From Candidatus Borkfalkia excrementavium (lineage in GTDB: Bacteria; Bacillota; Clostridia; Christensenellales; Borkfalkiaceae): 64,000 nt of DNA. Location of the stretch: assembly GCA_019115945.1 (NCBI GenBank), contig DXCO01000019.1:20773-84772 (forward strand). The letters run 5' to 3'. Below are positions 17,130-24,712 of the stretch, piece after piece. The notes under the pieces are model-generated. The model was not told the DNA's origin and did not search any database. It saw nothing but the letters and a program-made list of their open reading frames with translations. How positions within the stretch are numbered: position 1 is the first letter of the stretch; each line of letters opens with the position of its first letter. Both the position numbers and the translations under genes were made by a program.

Positions 17130-18227
17130 ATGGGATTGTTAAAAAACATCGAATGGACGGATGACAGCAAAAACACCATCGTATATAAAGTCGATATGAA
17201 AAACGACTACGTGAGCAAGGGGTCCGTGTTGACGGTAAGGGATTCGCAGGCCGCGATCTTCGCGCATAAGGGGAGAATGGCAGACGTTTTCCTGCCCGGC
17301 TTTTATAAACTCGATACCGACTCTATCCCCGTTCTTACGAAGATCATGTCCTGGAAATACGGGTTTGAAAATCCGTTCCGCTCGGATATCTACTTTGTAA
17401 ACACGAAACAGTTTACCAATTTCAAGTGGGGCACGGCCAATCCGATCATCGTGCGCGACGCCGATTACGGCGCGGTGCGTATCCGCGGATACGGTTCCTA
17501 TTCCTTCCGCATCAAGGATCCGTTCGTGTTCATGCAGGAACTTTCGGGGACCAATTCTTCCTTCAAAACGGAGGATATCACCGATTATATCAAGAGCATC
17601 GTTGTCAGCGGTATATCCGACGCGATCGGCGAGAGCAAGATCCCCGTTCTGGATATGGCGGGGAACCTTTTGGAACTCGGCGAGATCGTAAGAAAGTCCA
17701 TGCAGCCCTCTTTCGAACAGATGGGCATGGAACTTACCAAATTTGTGTTCGAAAATTTCTCCATGCCGAAAGAACTGGAAGAGGCTTTGGACAAAAACAC
17801 TTCGCTCGGCATGATGCGCGGAAATATGGATACGTATATGCAGATGGCGCAGGCTGATGCGCTCAAAGAAGCGGCGAAAAATCCCGGCATGGCGGGATCC
17901 GCAATGGGCGCGGGGCTGGGCTTCGGCATGGGAAACATGTTCGGCGGCATGTACGCGCAGAACATGCAGAACGCACAGCAGAATAATGCTTCGGCCAAGA
18001 CGGCCGCCTGCCCGAAATGCGGCGCGGCAGTCAAAGCGGGCGCAAAATTCTGCCCCGAATGCGGTTCGCCGATGGGCAACGTCTGCCCGAAATGCGGCGC
18101 GGCAGTCAAAGCGGGTGCGAAATTCTGCCCCGAATGCGGACAGAAATTGCAGGCCGTTTGTCCGAAATGCGGTGCGGCAGTCAAAGCGGGCGCAAAATTC
18201 TGCCCCGAATGCGGACAGAAACTTTAA
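17130..18227 (+). CDS. SPFH-domain protein with three C-terminal zinc ribbons (YdjI-like)
   Basis: 365 residues. Residues ~20-235 resemble the SPFH/virion-core-type domain of Bacillus YdjI; this is followed by a Gly/Met/Ala-rich stretch (~250-285) and three copies of CPKCGAAVKAGAKFCPECG, each a CxxC-CxxC zinc ribbon. SPFH proteins form membrane-associated assemblies linked to envelope stress and lipid order. No transmembrane segment is visible. GTGAGG lies about 7 bases before the ATG. Three membrane or zinc-ribbon genes follow in the same direction. The ribbons are encoded by almost identical 75-bp DNA repeats. Confidence 0.85.
   Translation: MGLLKNIEWTDDSKNTIVYKVDMKNDYVSKGSVLTVRDSQAAIFAHKGRMADVFLPGFYKLDTDSIPVLTKIMSWKYGFENPFRSDIYFVNTKQFTNFKWGTANPIIVRDADYGAVRIRGYGSYSFRIKDPFVFMQELSGTNSSFKTEDITDYIKSIVVSGISDAIGESKIPVLDMAGNLLELGEIVRKSMQPSFEQMGMELTKFVFENFSMPKELEEALDKNTSLGMMRGNMDTYMQMAQADALKEAAKNPGMAGSAMGAGLGFGMGNMFGGMYAQNMQNAQQNNASAKTAACPKCGAAVKAGAKFCPECGSPMGNVCPKCGAAVKAGAKFCPECGQKLQAVCPKCGAAVKAGAKFCPECGQKL
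18009..18224 (+). repeat. Three 75-bp tandem repeats encoding zinc ribbons
   Basis: Units begin at 18009, 18084 and 18159, each at the first Cys codon of a ribbon; the third is cut short by the stop codon. The first ~57 bases of each unit are nearly identical, while the linkers differ, suggesting recent duplication or gene conversion. Confidence 0.9.
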
Positions 18228-18250
18228 TCGCGGGGCAGGGGTAAGAGAAT

Positions 18251-19369
18251 ATGAGTACACAGACGGATTACTTTGACGATCCCGTTCCGGAAGGAGATCC
18301 CTTCGCGAACGAGGTGGAAAATCAGACCTCCGTTACGAAGTGTCCCGCATGCGGCGCCAATATGGTGTACGATTCGGAGCGAAAAAAACTCTACTGCGAA
18401 CACTGCGGCACGGAAAAGGAAATTTTTGCGGACAACAGCGAAGAGATCGATTTTGAAAATCTTCTGCGCGCGGACAACGGGTGGGGAGCAGAATCGCACG
18501 TTTTCCGCTGTGAAAACTGCGGAGCAAGGGAGATCCTCGGCAAAAACGAGATCGCAAAGACGTGCCCGTTTTGCGGAACGAGCAACATCGTTGAGGCAGA
18601 CGAACTTCCGGGACTGAAGCCGAACGCGGTCGTGCCTTTTCAGATCGGGCTGGACTCGGCGGGCGGAAACGTAAAAAAATGGGCGAAAAAAAAGTGGTAT
18701 TCTCCCCGCAGGTTCCGCAAGAGCGCCCGGCCGGAAGAAATGCAGGGCGTCTATATGCCGGCGTTTTCCTTCGACACGAATACCGATTCTTATTATCGGG
18801 CTGTGCTCGGCAAACATTATTACCGCACGAAGCGGGTCAACGGAAGAGTGGTCAGCGAACAGTACACCCGTTATTTTACGGTCAGCGGAAGTTATTCCAT
18901 GTTTTTCGACGACGTGCTCATCCAGGCTTCGGGCAAGATCGACCAGAAATCCCTCAACAAACTGCAGCCGTTCGATACGAACAACAGCAAGCAGTACACT
19001 TACGAATATCTGAGCGGTTTTTCCGCCAGCCAGTATTCCAAAGACGGCGCCGCCTGCTGGGAAGAGGCGAAGGGCGTCATCCGCGGACGTTTGAGGTCGG
19101 CGATTTTGAGCCAGTACACGTACGACGTTGTATCCTCTTTCGATATTTCCACAAAATGCAGCGACATCACGTATAAATACATATTGCTGCCCGTTTACGT
19201 CGGGCACTGCAACTGGCGCAAAAAAATATATAATTTTTTCGTCAACGGATTCAACGGCAAAGTGACGGGCAAAGCGCCCGTATCTCCGCTGAAAGTGAGC
19301 GGTCTCGTTATTTTAGGGATCGGCATTCTGGTCGGGCTTTACTTTGTATATAAGTACTTTTTCGCCTGA
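18251..19369 (+). CDS. TFIIB-type zinc-ribbon membrane protein (YdjG-like)
   Basis: 372 residues. Two zinc ribbons lie near the N-terminus: CPACG with CEHCG at residues ~32-55, and CENCG with CPFCG at ~86-110. A long soluble region with FSFDTNTDSYY follows, then one C-terminal membrane helix (VSGLVILGIGILVGLYFVYK). This layout matches Bacillus YdjG, whose gene lies beside the SPFH gene ydjI. Proteins of this type are often mislabelled as PriA helicase because of the ribbons; there is no helicase domain here. The gene starts 23 bases after the SPFH gene; GGGG and a GTAAGAG stretch precede the ATG. Confidence 0.8.
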   Translation: MSTQTDYFDDPVPEGDPFANEVENQTSVTKCPACGANMVYDSERKKLYCEHCGTEKEIFADNSEEIDFENLLRADNGWGAESHVFRCENCGAREILGKNEIAKTCPFCGTSNIVEADELPGLKPNAVVPFQIGLDSAGGNVKKWAKKKWYSPRRFRKSARPEEMQGVYMPAFSFDTNTDSYYRAVLGKHYYRTKRVNGRVVSEQYTRYFTVSGSYSMFFDDVLIQASGKIDQKSLNKLQPFDTNNSKQYTYEYLSGFSASQYSKDGAACWEEAKGVIRGRLRSAILSQYTYDVVSSFDISTKCSDITYKYILLPVYVGHCNWRKKIYNFFVNGFNGKVTGKAPVSPLKVSGLVILGIGILVGLYFVYKYFFA

Positions 19370-19396
19370 TTTTGCGGGCAAGGGGAGGTGTATGAA

Positions 19397-19798
19397 ATGG
19401 AATGGTGGGTGATCCTGATCATCGCCGTTGCGGCTGTCGTCATCATTGCGCTTGCCGTGTTTTTGGCGGTCAGAAGCCGTAAGGGCGGATCGGGGAAAGT
19501 AAAGATCGTCGACGGAGAGAGATATACGGACGGCAAAAGCGCCTATACGGCGGACGGAAATGTTTCGATCTCTCACGAAGAGGGCGACATCGTGCTCGCC
19601 GTGGGCGTACCGCAGAGGGCGGTCAAAGGCGGCAGGCTGATGCCGGGGAAATATACCGTTCTCTCTTCCGCGGAAGGGGTGAAGGAATTCAATCTGCGCG
19701 TCGGCGGATACGTCCGTTCGTTCCGCCACGGAGATGACATCGTCCTTGCCGACGGCGAGGAGATCTGCGCCGTATCGCATACGGTCATTCTTAGATAG
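19397..19798 (+). CDS. Single-pass membrane protein of the SPFH operon
   Basis: 133 residues from the ATG at 19397, 8 bases after AGGGGAGG; an in-frame GTG at 19388 overlaps that ribosome site. An N-terminal helix (residues ~4-26) is followed by a basic stretch and a soluble, beta-rich domain of ~95 residues with no catalytic motif I recognise. The predicted orientation is N-terminus out or signal-anchor. It lies between two membrane-protein genes and starts 27 bases after the YdjG-like gene, so a role in the same assembly is likely. Confidence 0.7.
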   Translation: MEWWVILIIAVAAVVIIALAVFLAVRSRKGGSGKVKIVDGERYTDGKSAYTADGNVSISHEEGDIVLAVGVPQRAVKGGRLMPGKYTVLSSAEGVKEFNLRVGGYVRSFRHGDDIVLADGEEICAVSHTVILR

Positions 19799-19807
19799 GA
19801 GAAAATT

Positions 19808-20260
19808 ATGAGCAAGAAATTTCTATTCGGTTTTGTATTGGGTCTGATTTTTGTCGTGGCCGCCGTACTGTGGCTTTTGTCCATCGTGGCGGAAGACACC
19901 TTCGGGTGGTTCACGCTCGGCTGGGCGGTAACGCTGATTGCGGGCGGGTTCGGCATCGCGTTTATCCTGCGCGGGCTGTTTTCCAAAACGGCGGGCCCCA
20001 TCAAAAAGTTCTATATCTATTTCGGTGCGGGCATGCTGGTCATGGCAGTCCTCGCACTGGTCGGCGAACTTTCTATGCCCGGTAAAATCGTGCTCCCCAT
20101 CATCGCCATTATTCTTACGGCGGCGCTGCTCCTCGGCTTTATCGCCGTAGGCGGCAAAAAATGGGACCAGGGCGACAACCAGAACGCGGGCTATAAAAAT
20201 TACTATCAGCGCAAGGCGGAAGAAGAGGCTAAAAATAAAGACAAAAAAGACGGCGAATGA
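19808..20260 (+). CDS. Small polytopic membrane protein of the SPFH operon
   Basis: 150 residues with four hydrophobic segments (about residues 5-27, 36-58, 70-88 and 95-117) and a charged C-terminal tail rich in Lys, Glu and Asp. AGGAG lies before the ATG; the gene starts 9 bases after the preceding stop. I recognise no family. It is the last gene before a strong terminator, so it completes a four-gene operon. Confidence 0.7.
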   Translation: MSKKFLFGFVLGLIFVVAAVLWLLSIVAEDTFGWFTLGWAVTLIAGGFGIAFILRGLFSKTAGPIKKFYIYFGAGMLVMAVLALVGELSMPGKIVLPIIAIILTAALLLGFIAVGGKKWDQGDNQNAGYKNYYQRKAEEEAKNKDKKDGE

Positions 20261-20294
20261 TCTCGGTATAAAATATCGGCAGACGCTGTAAAAA

Positions 20295-20346
20295 AGAACA
20301 CAAAAAGCGGGTTTCCGTAAATTCGGAAACCCGCTTTTTGTGTTCT
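20295..20346. terminator. Long terminator hairpin, probably bidirectional
   Basis: A 23-bp perfect stem (20295-20317 with 20324-20346) around TAAATT. Runs of A and T inside the arms give a T-rich 3' arm on both strands. It separates the plus-strand SPFH operon from the minus-strand acyltransferase gene. Confidence 0.85.
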
Positions 20347-20418
20347 ATCCCGGGCAGACAGAAAAAGGCGGCCAACTCTCATATATTTTACAAAGCGCCG
20401 CTGCTTTTTTGTTCGGGG

Positions 20419-21228
20419 TTATGATTTCAGAATTCCCCAGGCCTCGCCCACTTTGCCGCCCGAAAGCACGTATTTTTTCATGTTCCGCTGCAGCGTCGTG
20501 TTTTCGGGGAAACACTCGGGCGCGAGCGTCTTGTCCTTAAAGACCCATTGTTTATAGCCGTCCGTATCCTCGTCCCACTTGCGGATCTCGAAGCGGCGGT
20601 AAAAGGCGAGGATCTTTGAATTTGCGGGCAGCAGTTTTTCCAGCGCGGGGGAAAGCAGCCAGGAATAACAGAACATGACTGCGTCCGCATAATCGGAATA
20701 AAATTCCGAAAGAAACGCTTTCGCATCCCGCAGGGATGCGGAGATCTTGTCGGGCGAAAGATCCGCGTCGGACGGAATGTGCAGAGAGACCGCATTTTTC
20801 CCTTCGTATTCGGAAAGTTCGTATTCCAGTTCCCCGATGCGGAAAAGGAGCATGGAAAGTTGCCTTCCCACCCAAAAATCTCTGTCGAATCCGTACCGGC
20901 GGTAACTTTCGAAATGCTCTTTCACGAAACGGGAAAAACATTGCATCGACGATACGAAAATTTCGTCCCGAATGCCCGTTTTTGCATAATCGCCGCGCGT
21001 TTTGAGCGCCGCGCGCAGCATGAGAAGCAGTTTTTTGAAGCCGCCCTCGTCCTGCGGCAGGGCTGCCCTGAGTTCGTCGGCGGCCTGTTTGAACGTCGCC
21101 TTGTCCGTCAGGGCCGAAATCAGTTTTTCTTCTTTGTCTGCGGGCAGCCCCGTTTCGGTCTCCGATAAAATTTTTGTAACTTCTTCGGGCATGCCGATTT
21201 CCGCGCACAGCGATGAGATAGGATCCAT
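20419..21228 (-). CDS. GNAT-like acyltransferase-domain protein
   Basis: 269 residues, read leftwards from the ATG at 21226-21228, 6 bases after GGAGG. A longer frame reaches 21300, but that would include the promoter. The protein looks like the two-domain GNAT-related family common in Clostridia: an alpha-helical N-terminal part with SMLLFRIGELEYEL, then an acyltransferase-like C-terminal part with HIPSDADLSP and YSWLLSPALEKLLP. The acyl donor and acceptor are unknown. It has its own promoter and lies downstream of an AraC gene on the same strand. Family assignment is by pattern only. Confidence 0.75.
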   Translation of the reverse strand: MDPISSLCAEIGMPEEVTKILSETETGLPADKEEKLISALTDKATFKQAADELRAALPQDEGGFKKLLLMLRAALKTRGDYAKTGIRDEIFVSSMQCFSRFVKEHFESYRRYGFDRDFWVGRQLSMLLFRIGELEYELSEYEGKNAVSLHIPSDADLSPDKISASLRDAKAFLSEFYSDYADAVMFCYSWLLSPALEKLLPANSKILAFYRRFEIRKWDEDTDGYKQWVFKDKTLAPECFPENTTLQRNMKKYVLSGGKVGEAWGILKS

Positions 21229-21271
21229 GTTTTTTCCTCCGAAATGTTTTTGCGCAAAGGCTTCGCGCGTA

Positions 21272-21300
21272 ATTGTAGCGCAAAAAACCGTATCCGTCAA
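21272..21300 (-). promoter_or_regulatory. Promoter of the acyltransferase gene
   Basis: Read on the minus strand: TTGACG (21300-21295), 17-base spacer, TACAAT (21277-21272). The start codon is 44 bases downstream. Confidence 0.75.
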
Positions 21301-21328
21301 CAGTTTGAACGGGCAGATCCGATTAAAC

Positions 21329-22174
21329 TTACGCTTTTTTGATATACTGTTTGGGGGAAAGGCCGAGATTTTTTTTGAAAGTCGAGATAAAGTAGGTGTC
21401 GCTTCCGAATCCCGTTCTGAGCGCTACGGTGGAAACGGACATGCCTTCCCGCAGCAAGTGAATGGCGTTGACGAGCCTGCACGACTCGATATAATCGCTG
21501 ATGCCGAACCCGACTTTTGCTTTGAACAGCCTGCAAAGATAATATTTGTTGAGGTAGAATTTTTTTCCGATCATATCCAGACTGAGCGGCTCGTTGCAGT
21601 GTGTGCGGATAAATTCCATGATTTCGTTGATGCGCGGATCGTCGTCCGTACTGTAAAGGCTCATGGGCGCAAGGTTTTCCGAACGGATATCCGCGATCAG
21701 AAGAAGCAGTTGTATCAGATACAGCCGCAGGCGGAGCAACCGGTGGTAATCTTCCCGTTCCTCGCACTCGATCATCTTTTCGAGCAGGAAAAGAAATTCT
21801 TTCCGCTTGTCTTTTGGAATGGAAAGTTTATGGTTGCGGTTGGGCACGTTCGGGTCGAAACAGTCGAGCAGGCCGTACACTTCCGGGTCGGTCTTTGAAA
21901 AAAGTTGCGGAGAGAACATGACGACGTATCTTTCGTAATTGTTGGGGTTGGAAGTGCTGATTTTGTGCACGTCGGTATTGCTGAACAAAAACACGTCAAA
22001 TTTATTCACGTCGTAAACCTTGTGCCCGACAAAGAAATTATTGTCGTCGCTCATGCTCAAATATATCTCATAATTGTTGTGTACATGCATGAGAAATTTT
22101 TCACCATTATTGTTAATTTTGTGCAAAGCCTCTATCTTTTTCGGGCTTGTAGGCATAATTTCGATATGATTCAT
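21329..22174 (-). CDS. AraC-family transcriptional regulator
   Basis: 281 residues from the ATG at 22172-22174, which follows GGAGGGCAGG by 8 bases; the longer frame to 22255 is rejected because it runs through the promoter. Residues ~25-100 form a cupin-like sensory domain (MHVHNNYEIYLSM). The last ~100 residues hold two helix-turn-helices, with LDMIGKKFYLNKYYLCRLFK and the signature VALRTGFGSDTYFISTFKK. It is divergent from nagB and the GH16 genes, so control of sugar-use genes is likely; the effector is unknown. Confidence 0.9.
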   Translation of the reverse strand: MNHIEIMPTSPKKIEALHKINNNGEKFLMHVHNNYEIYLSMSDDNNFFVGHKVYDVNKFDVFLFSNTDVHKISTSNPNNYERYVVMFSPQLFSKTDPEVYGLLDCFDPNVPNRNHKLSIPKDKRKEFLFLLEKMIECEEREDYHRLLRLRLYLIQLLLLIADIRSENLAPMSLYSTDDDPRINEIMEFIRTHCNEPLSLDMIGKKFYLNKYYLCRLFKAKVGFGISDYIESCRLVNAIHLLREGMSVSTVALRTGFGSDTYFISTFKKNLGLSPKQYIKKA

Positions 22175-22205
22175 GATTTTTCCTGCCCTCCGTAAGGATA
22201 TCCGC

Positions 22206-22234
22206 ATTATATCACGGTCTTTTGAATATGTCAA
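22206..22234 (-). promoter_or_regulatory. Consensus promoter of the AraC gene
   Basis: Minus strand: TTGACA (22234-22229), 17-base spacer, TATAAT (22211-22206) with a TG extension. The divergent nagB promoter lies about 75 bases away, so one bound regulator could affect both. Confidence 0.85.
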
Positions 22235-22283
22235 TAAATTTAAGTTTTTACACAATATTTTATAAGGCAGGACGGATTTTTTG

Positions 22284-22292
22284 TGTTATACT
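22284..22292 (+). promoter_or_regulatory. Extended -10 promoter candidate for nagB
   Basis: TGTTATACT contains a TGn extension and -10 TATACT (22287-22292). No good -35 is seen, as expected if an activator is required. Confidence 0.5.
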
Positions 22293-22353
22293 TTCACGCG
22301 TACAACGGGCAGAAGCATGCAAAGAGAACAATAAAATGCCTATGGGAGAATTT

Positions 22354-23121
22354 ATGCAGGTTCAGGAGTTTGTAAAAGACAAATTGGTTTGCAAAGTGTT
22401 TTCCGACAGAGATTCTATGGGAAAATGCGCCGCGGATCTGATCGCGGAGAGGATCCGGGAACTTTTGGCGAAGCAGAGCGAAGTGAATATGCTCTTCGCC
22501 GCCGCTCCTTCGCAGAACGACGTGATCCGGCATCTGGTGCAGGAGGACGTGGACTGGTCGCGCGTGACGGCTTTCCATATGGACGAGTACGTCGGGCTGG
22601 AAAAGGAGAGCCCCAAAAGTTTCAAGCACTATCTTGAAAACGCGCTGTTCAGCAAAGTCAATATGAAAAACGTGTACTACATCGGCAGCGGTGAAAATAC
22701 GGAAGAAATTTGCGACCGCTACGAAAAACTGATCAAGGAACACCCCATCGATATCGTATGTTTGGGGATCGGCGAAAACGGCCACATTGCATTCAACGAT
22801 CCCGACGTGGCGGATTTTGCGGACAAGAAAGTGATCAAACTGGTCTGCCTTGACGAAAAATGCCGCCGCCAGCAGGTCAACGACAAAACTTTCGATACGA
22901 TCGACGAAGTTCCGAAATATGCGATCACCCTGACGGTGCCCACGCTCGTATCCGCAAAATACATGTATTGCGTGGTCCCCACAAGCAACAAGGCGGAGGC
23001 CGTTTATCACACGATGAAAGATCCCGTCAGCCGCGAGGTGCCCGCAACGATCCTTCGCACGCATCCGCATGCGATGATGTTTACCGATCTCGACAGCGCG
23101 CAGCTGTTGATGAAAGCATAA
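22354..23121 (+). CDS. nagB: Glucosamine-6-phosphate deaminase
   Basis: 255 residues from the ATG at 22354, 5 bases after GGGAG. In-frame ATGs at 22336 and 22342 are alternatives. NagB converts glucosamine 6-phosphate to fructose 6-phosphate and ammonia. The segments FHMDEYVGL (catalytic Asp), GIGENGHIAFNDP (Asp/His relay) and ITLTVPTL are family hallmarks. It acts after NagA, which is encoded about 13 kb downstream at 36132. A GH16 gene follows after 30 bases with no visible terminator, so co-transcription is likely. The divergent AraC gene is the probable regulator. Confidence 0.95.
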   Translation: MQVQEFVKDKLVCKVFSDRDSMGKCAADLIAERIRELLAKQSEVNMLFAAAPSQNDVIRHLVQEDVDWSRVTAFHMDEYVGLEKESPKSFKHYLENALFSKVNMKNVYYIGSGENTEEICDRYEKLIKEHPIDIVCLGIGENGHIAFNDPDVADFADKKVIKLVCLDEKCRRQQVNDKTFDTIDEVPKYAITLTVPTLVSAKYMYCVVPTSNKAEAVYHTMKDPVSREVPATILRTHPHAMMFTDLDSAQLLMKA

Positions 23122-23151
23122 CGAAAAAAATCACCAAAGGAGTGTAAAGTG

Positions 23152-24603
23152 ATGAAAAAATTTTTGGCTCTTCTGATGTGTTTCCTGCTGGTGTTCGCTT
23201 TGGCGGCATGCGGCGACGGGGGCAAAAACGACGGCAATACGGGTGACGATCCCTCCATTACCGATCCCGACGATCCCAGCGATCCCGATGATCCGGAAGA
23301 TCCGGACGAACCCGGCAAACAGGAATATACCTGGAATTCCGAACCGGTCGTGACGGAAACTTTCTTCGACGATTTTGAAAACGGAATCGACGGAACGAAA
23401 TGGACCTCCACGAATACGGGTTGGGGAGAAAACAACAACGGCGTTTCTACGGACAATGTGATGTATTCCACAAACAAAGAAAAGGTGGAGGCAGAGGGCG
23501 CAACGGGCGGCATCGTCGTTCTGAAAGCGACGGGCGACTACGCTGCGAATAAAAACGAAAAGCGCGAAGGCGCGGTCCTCATCACGCGCGACGATTACGG
23601 CGCGGGCAAATACGAAGTCCGCATGAAAGTGCTTCCCCGCGAAGGGCAGTGCACCGCAATCTGGACGTATTTCAACGGTACGCCCAACGCGACCGACCTT
23701 GAGGACAGCAAATACAGCGAGATCGACATCGAACTGCCCGAAGGCGGCGACTTCCGCGAGATGAGCGCCACCACGTATGAAAAATACATCGACAAGACGA
23801 ACATGAACCAGACCTCTTCGCACTTCACATTGGAGGAAAAGGGACTGGATTTCATCAGCCTGAACGACGGCGATTGGCATACGTTCGCCTTTGAATGGAG
23901 AACGGACGACGACGGCGAAAGGGGGATCATTTGGTATATAGACGATGTTCCCGTTGTAAAATACACGACGGACGTGCCCGTTTATACCGCTCCTCTGTGG
24001 ATCGGTACGCACTTCCCCGACAACCCGAGTTGGCTGGGCGTTCCCAACTTTGAGACCGCTTATATGTATATCGACTGGGTGCGCATCACCTCTTACGACG
24101 AAGAGACGATCGACGAATCCAACGGATCGGAAGGGGATTTCACTTTCACCGATCTGGGCAACGCGGATATCCCGCAGAATAACTTCATTTCCAACGGAAC
24201 GTTCGATCAGGGAACGGAATCTTCCGCGGTCGCTTGGTCGGCGGACAGAAATTCCTCCATCGTGCGCGGCAGCGAAAACTACGTGAACTATCTGCAGGTC
24301 AACTCCGGCAACACGATCTATCAGGAAATAGACAACCAATATAAAGGGCACACGCTGCAGTTGGTCGTCAATGCAAAAATTACGGGCGGCAGCGGCACGC
24401 TGCACGTTTACCTCGAGGAAATGTACGGTGGCATCCTGTCGCAGGGCACTTCCGAGGAGATCGAATTCCGCCATACCATTTCCGGCGAAAAGACGCTGAC
24501 CTATCAGATCAAGGACGACGATACGGACAGTATCCGCGTCGTATTCAAAACGGATGAAGGTACGACCGCTCAGATCACGTCCGTTGAACTTTATTACGCA
24601 TGA
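23152..24603 (+). CDS. GH16 beta-glucanase-like lipoprotein with C-terminal CBM-like domain
   Basis: 483 residues. The lipobox LAAC puts the lipidated Cys at residue 20, followed by an Asp/Pro-rich spacer (~24-52). Residues ~60-310 are a GH16 jelly roll with the catalytic signature SEIDIELPEGG (Glu190, Asp192, Glu194), typical of laminarinase/lichenase-type enzymes cleaving beta-1,3 or beta-1,3-1,4 glucans. The last ~150 residues form a second beta domain beginning near NFISNGTFDQ, like a carbohydrate-binding module. A GTG three bases earlier is possible; AAAGGAG favours the ATG. Exact substrate is not determinable by eye. Confidence 0.85.
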   Translation: MKKFLALLMCFLLVFALAACGDGGKNDGNTGDDPSITDPDDPSDPDDPEDPDEPGKQEYTWNSEPVVTETFFDDFENGIDGTKWTSTNTGWGENNNGVSTDNVMYSTNKEKVEAEGATGGIVVLKATGDYAANKNEKREGAVLITRDDYGAGKYEVRMKVLPREGQCTAIWTYFNGTPNATDLEDSKYSEIDIELPEGGDFREMSATTYEKYIDKTNMNQTSSHFTLEEKGLDFISLNDGDWHTFAFEWRTDDDGERGIIWYIDDVPVVKYTTDVPVYTAPLWIGTHFPDNPSWLGVPNFETAYMYIDWVRITSYDEETIDESNGSEGDFTFTDLGNADIPQNNFISNGTFDQGTESSAVAWSADRNSSIVRGSENYVNYLQVNSGNTIYQEIDNQYKGHTLQLVVNAKITGGSGTLHVYLEEMYGGILSQGTSEEIEFRHTISGEKTLTYQIKDDDTDSIRVVFKTDEGTTAQITSVELYYA

Positions 24604-24630
24604 TTGTTTCCGCAGTGCGGAGCAAGATAA

Positions 24631-24666
24631 AAAAAGGTACCTTTTTCATTCGGTTGATACCGAATG
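24631..24666 (+). repeat. Two adjacent inverted repeats between the GH16 genes
   Basis: AAAAAGGTACCTTTTT (24631-24646) is a perfect 16-base palindrome; CATTCGGT-TGAT-ACCGAATG (24647-24666) is a perfect 8-bp hairpin right after it. They could make an mRNA processing or attenuation structure that sets different levels of the two enzymes. No canonical terminator U-tract follows the second stem. Confidence 0.6.
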
Positions 24667-24712
24667 AAATCCGCTAACGGAAAAGCGGGGCGAAAGGGGC
24701 AGGAGGCACAAA

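Noticed and set aside
18009..18224. Tandem 75-bp repeats as a CRISPR array
   Set aside because: Repeats are coding, contiguous, three in number and encode a zinc ribbon; there are no spacers or cas genes.
18251..19369. PriA helicase annotation for the zinc-ribbon protein
   Set aside because: Only zinc ribbons are shared; there is no helicase motif, and a C-terminal membrane helix is present.
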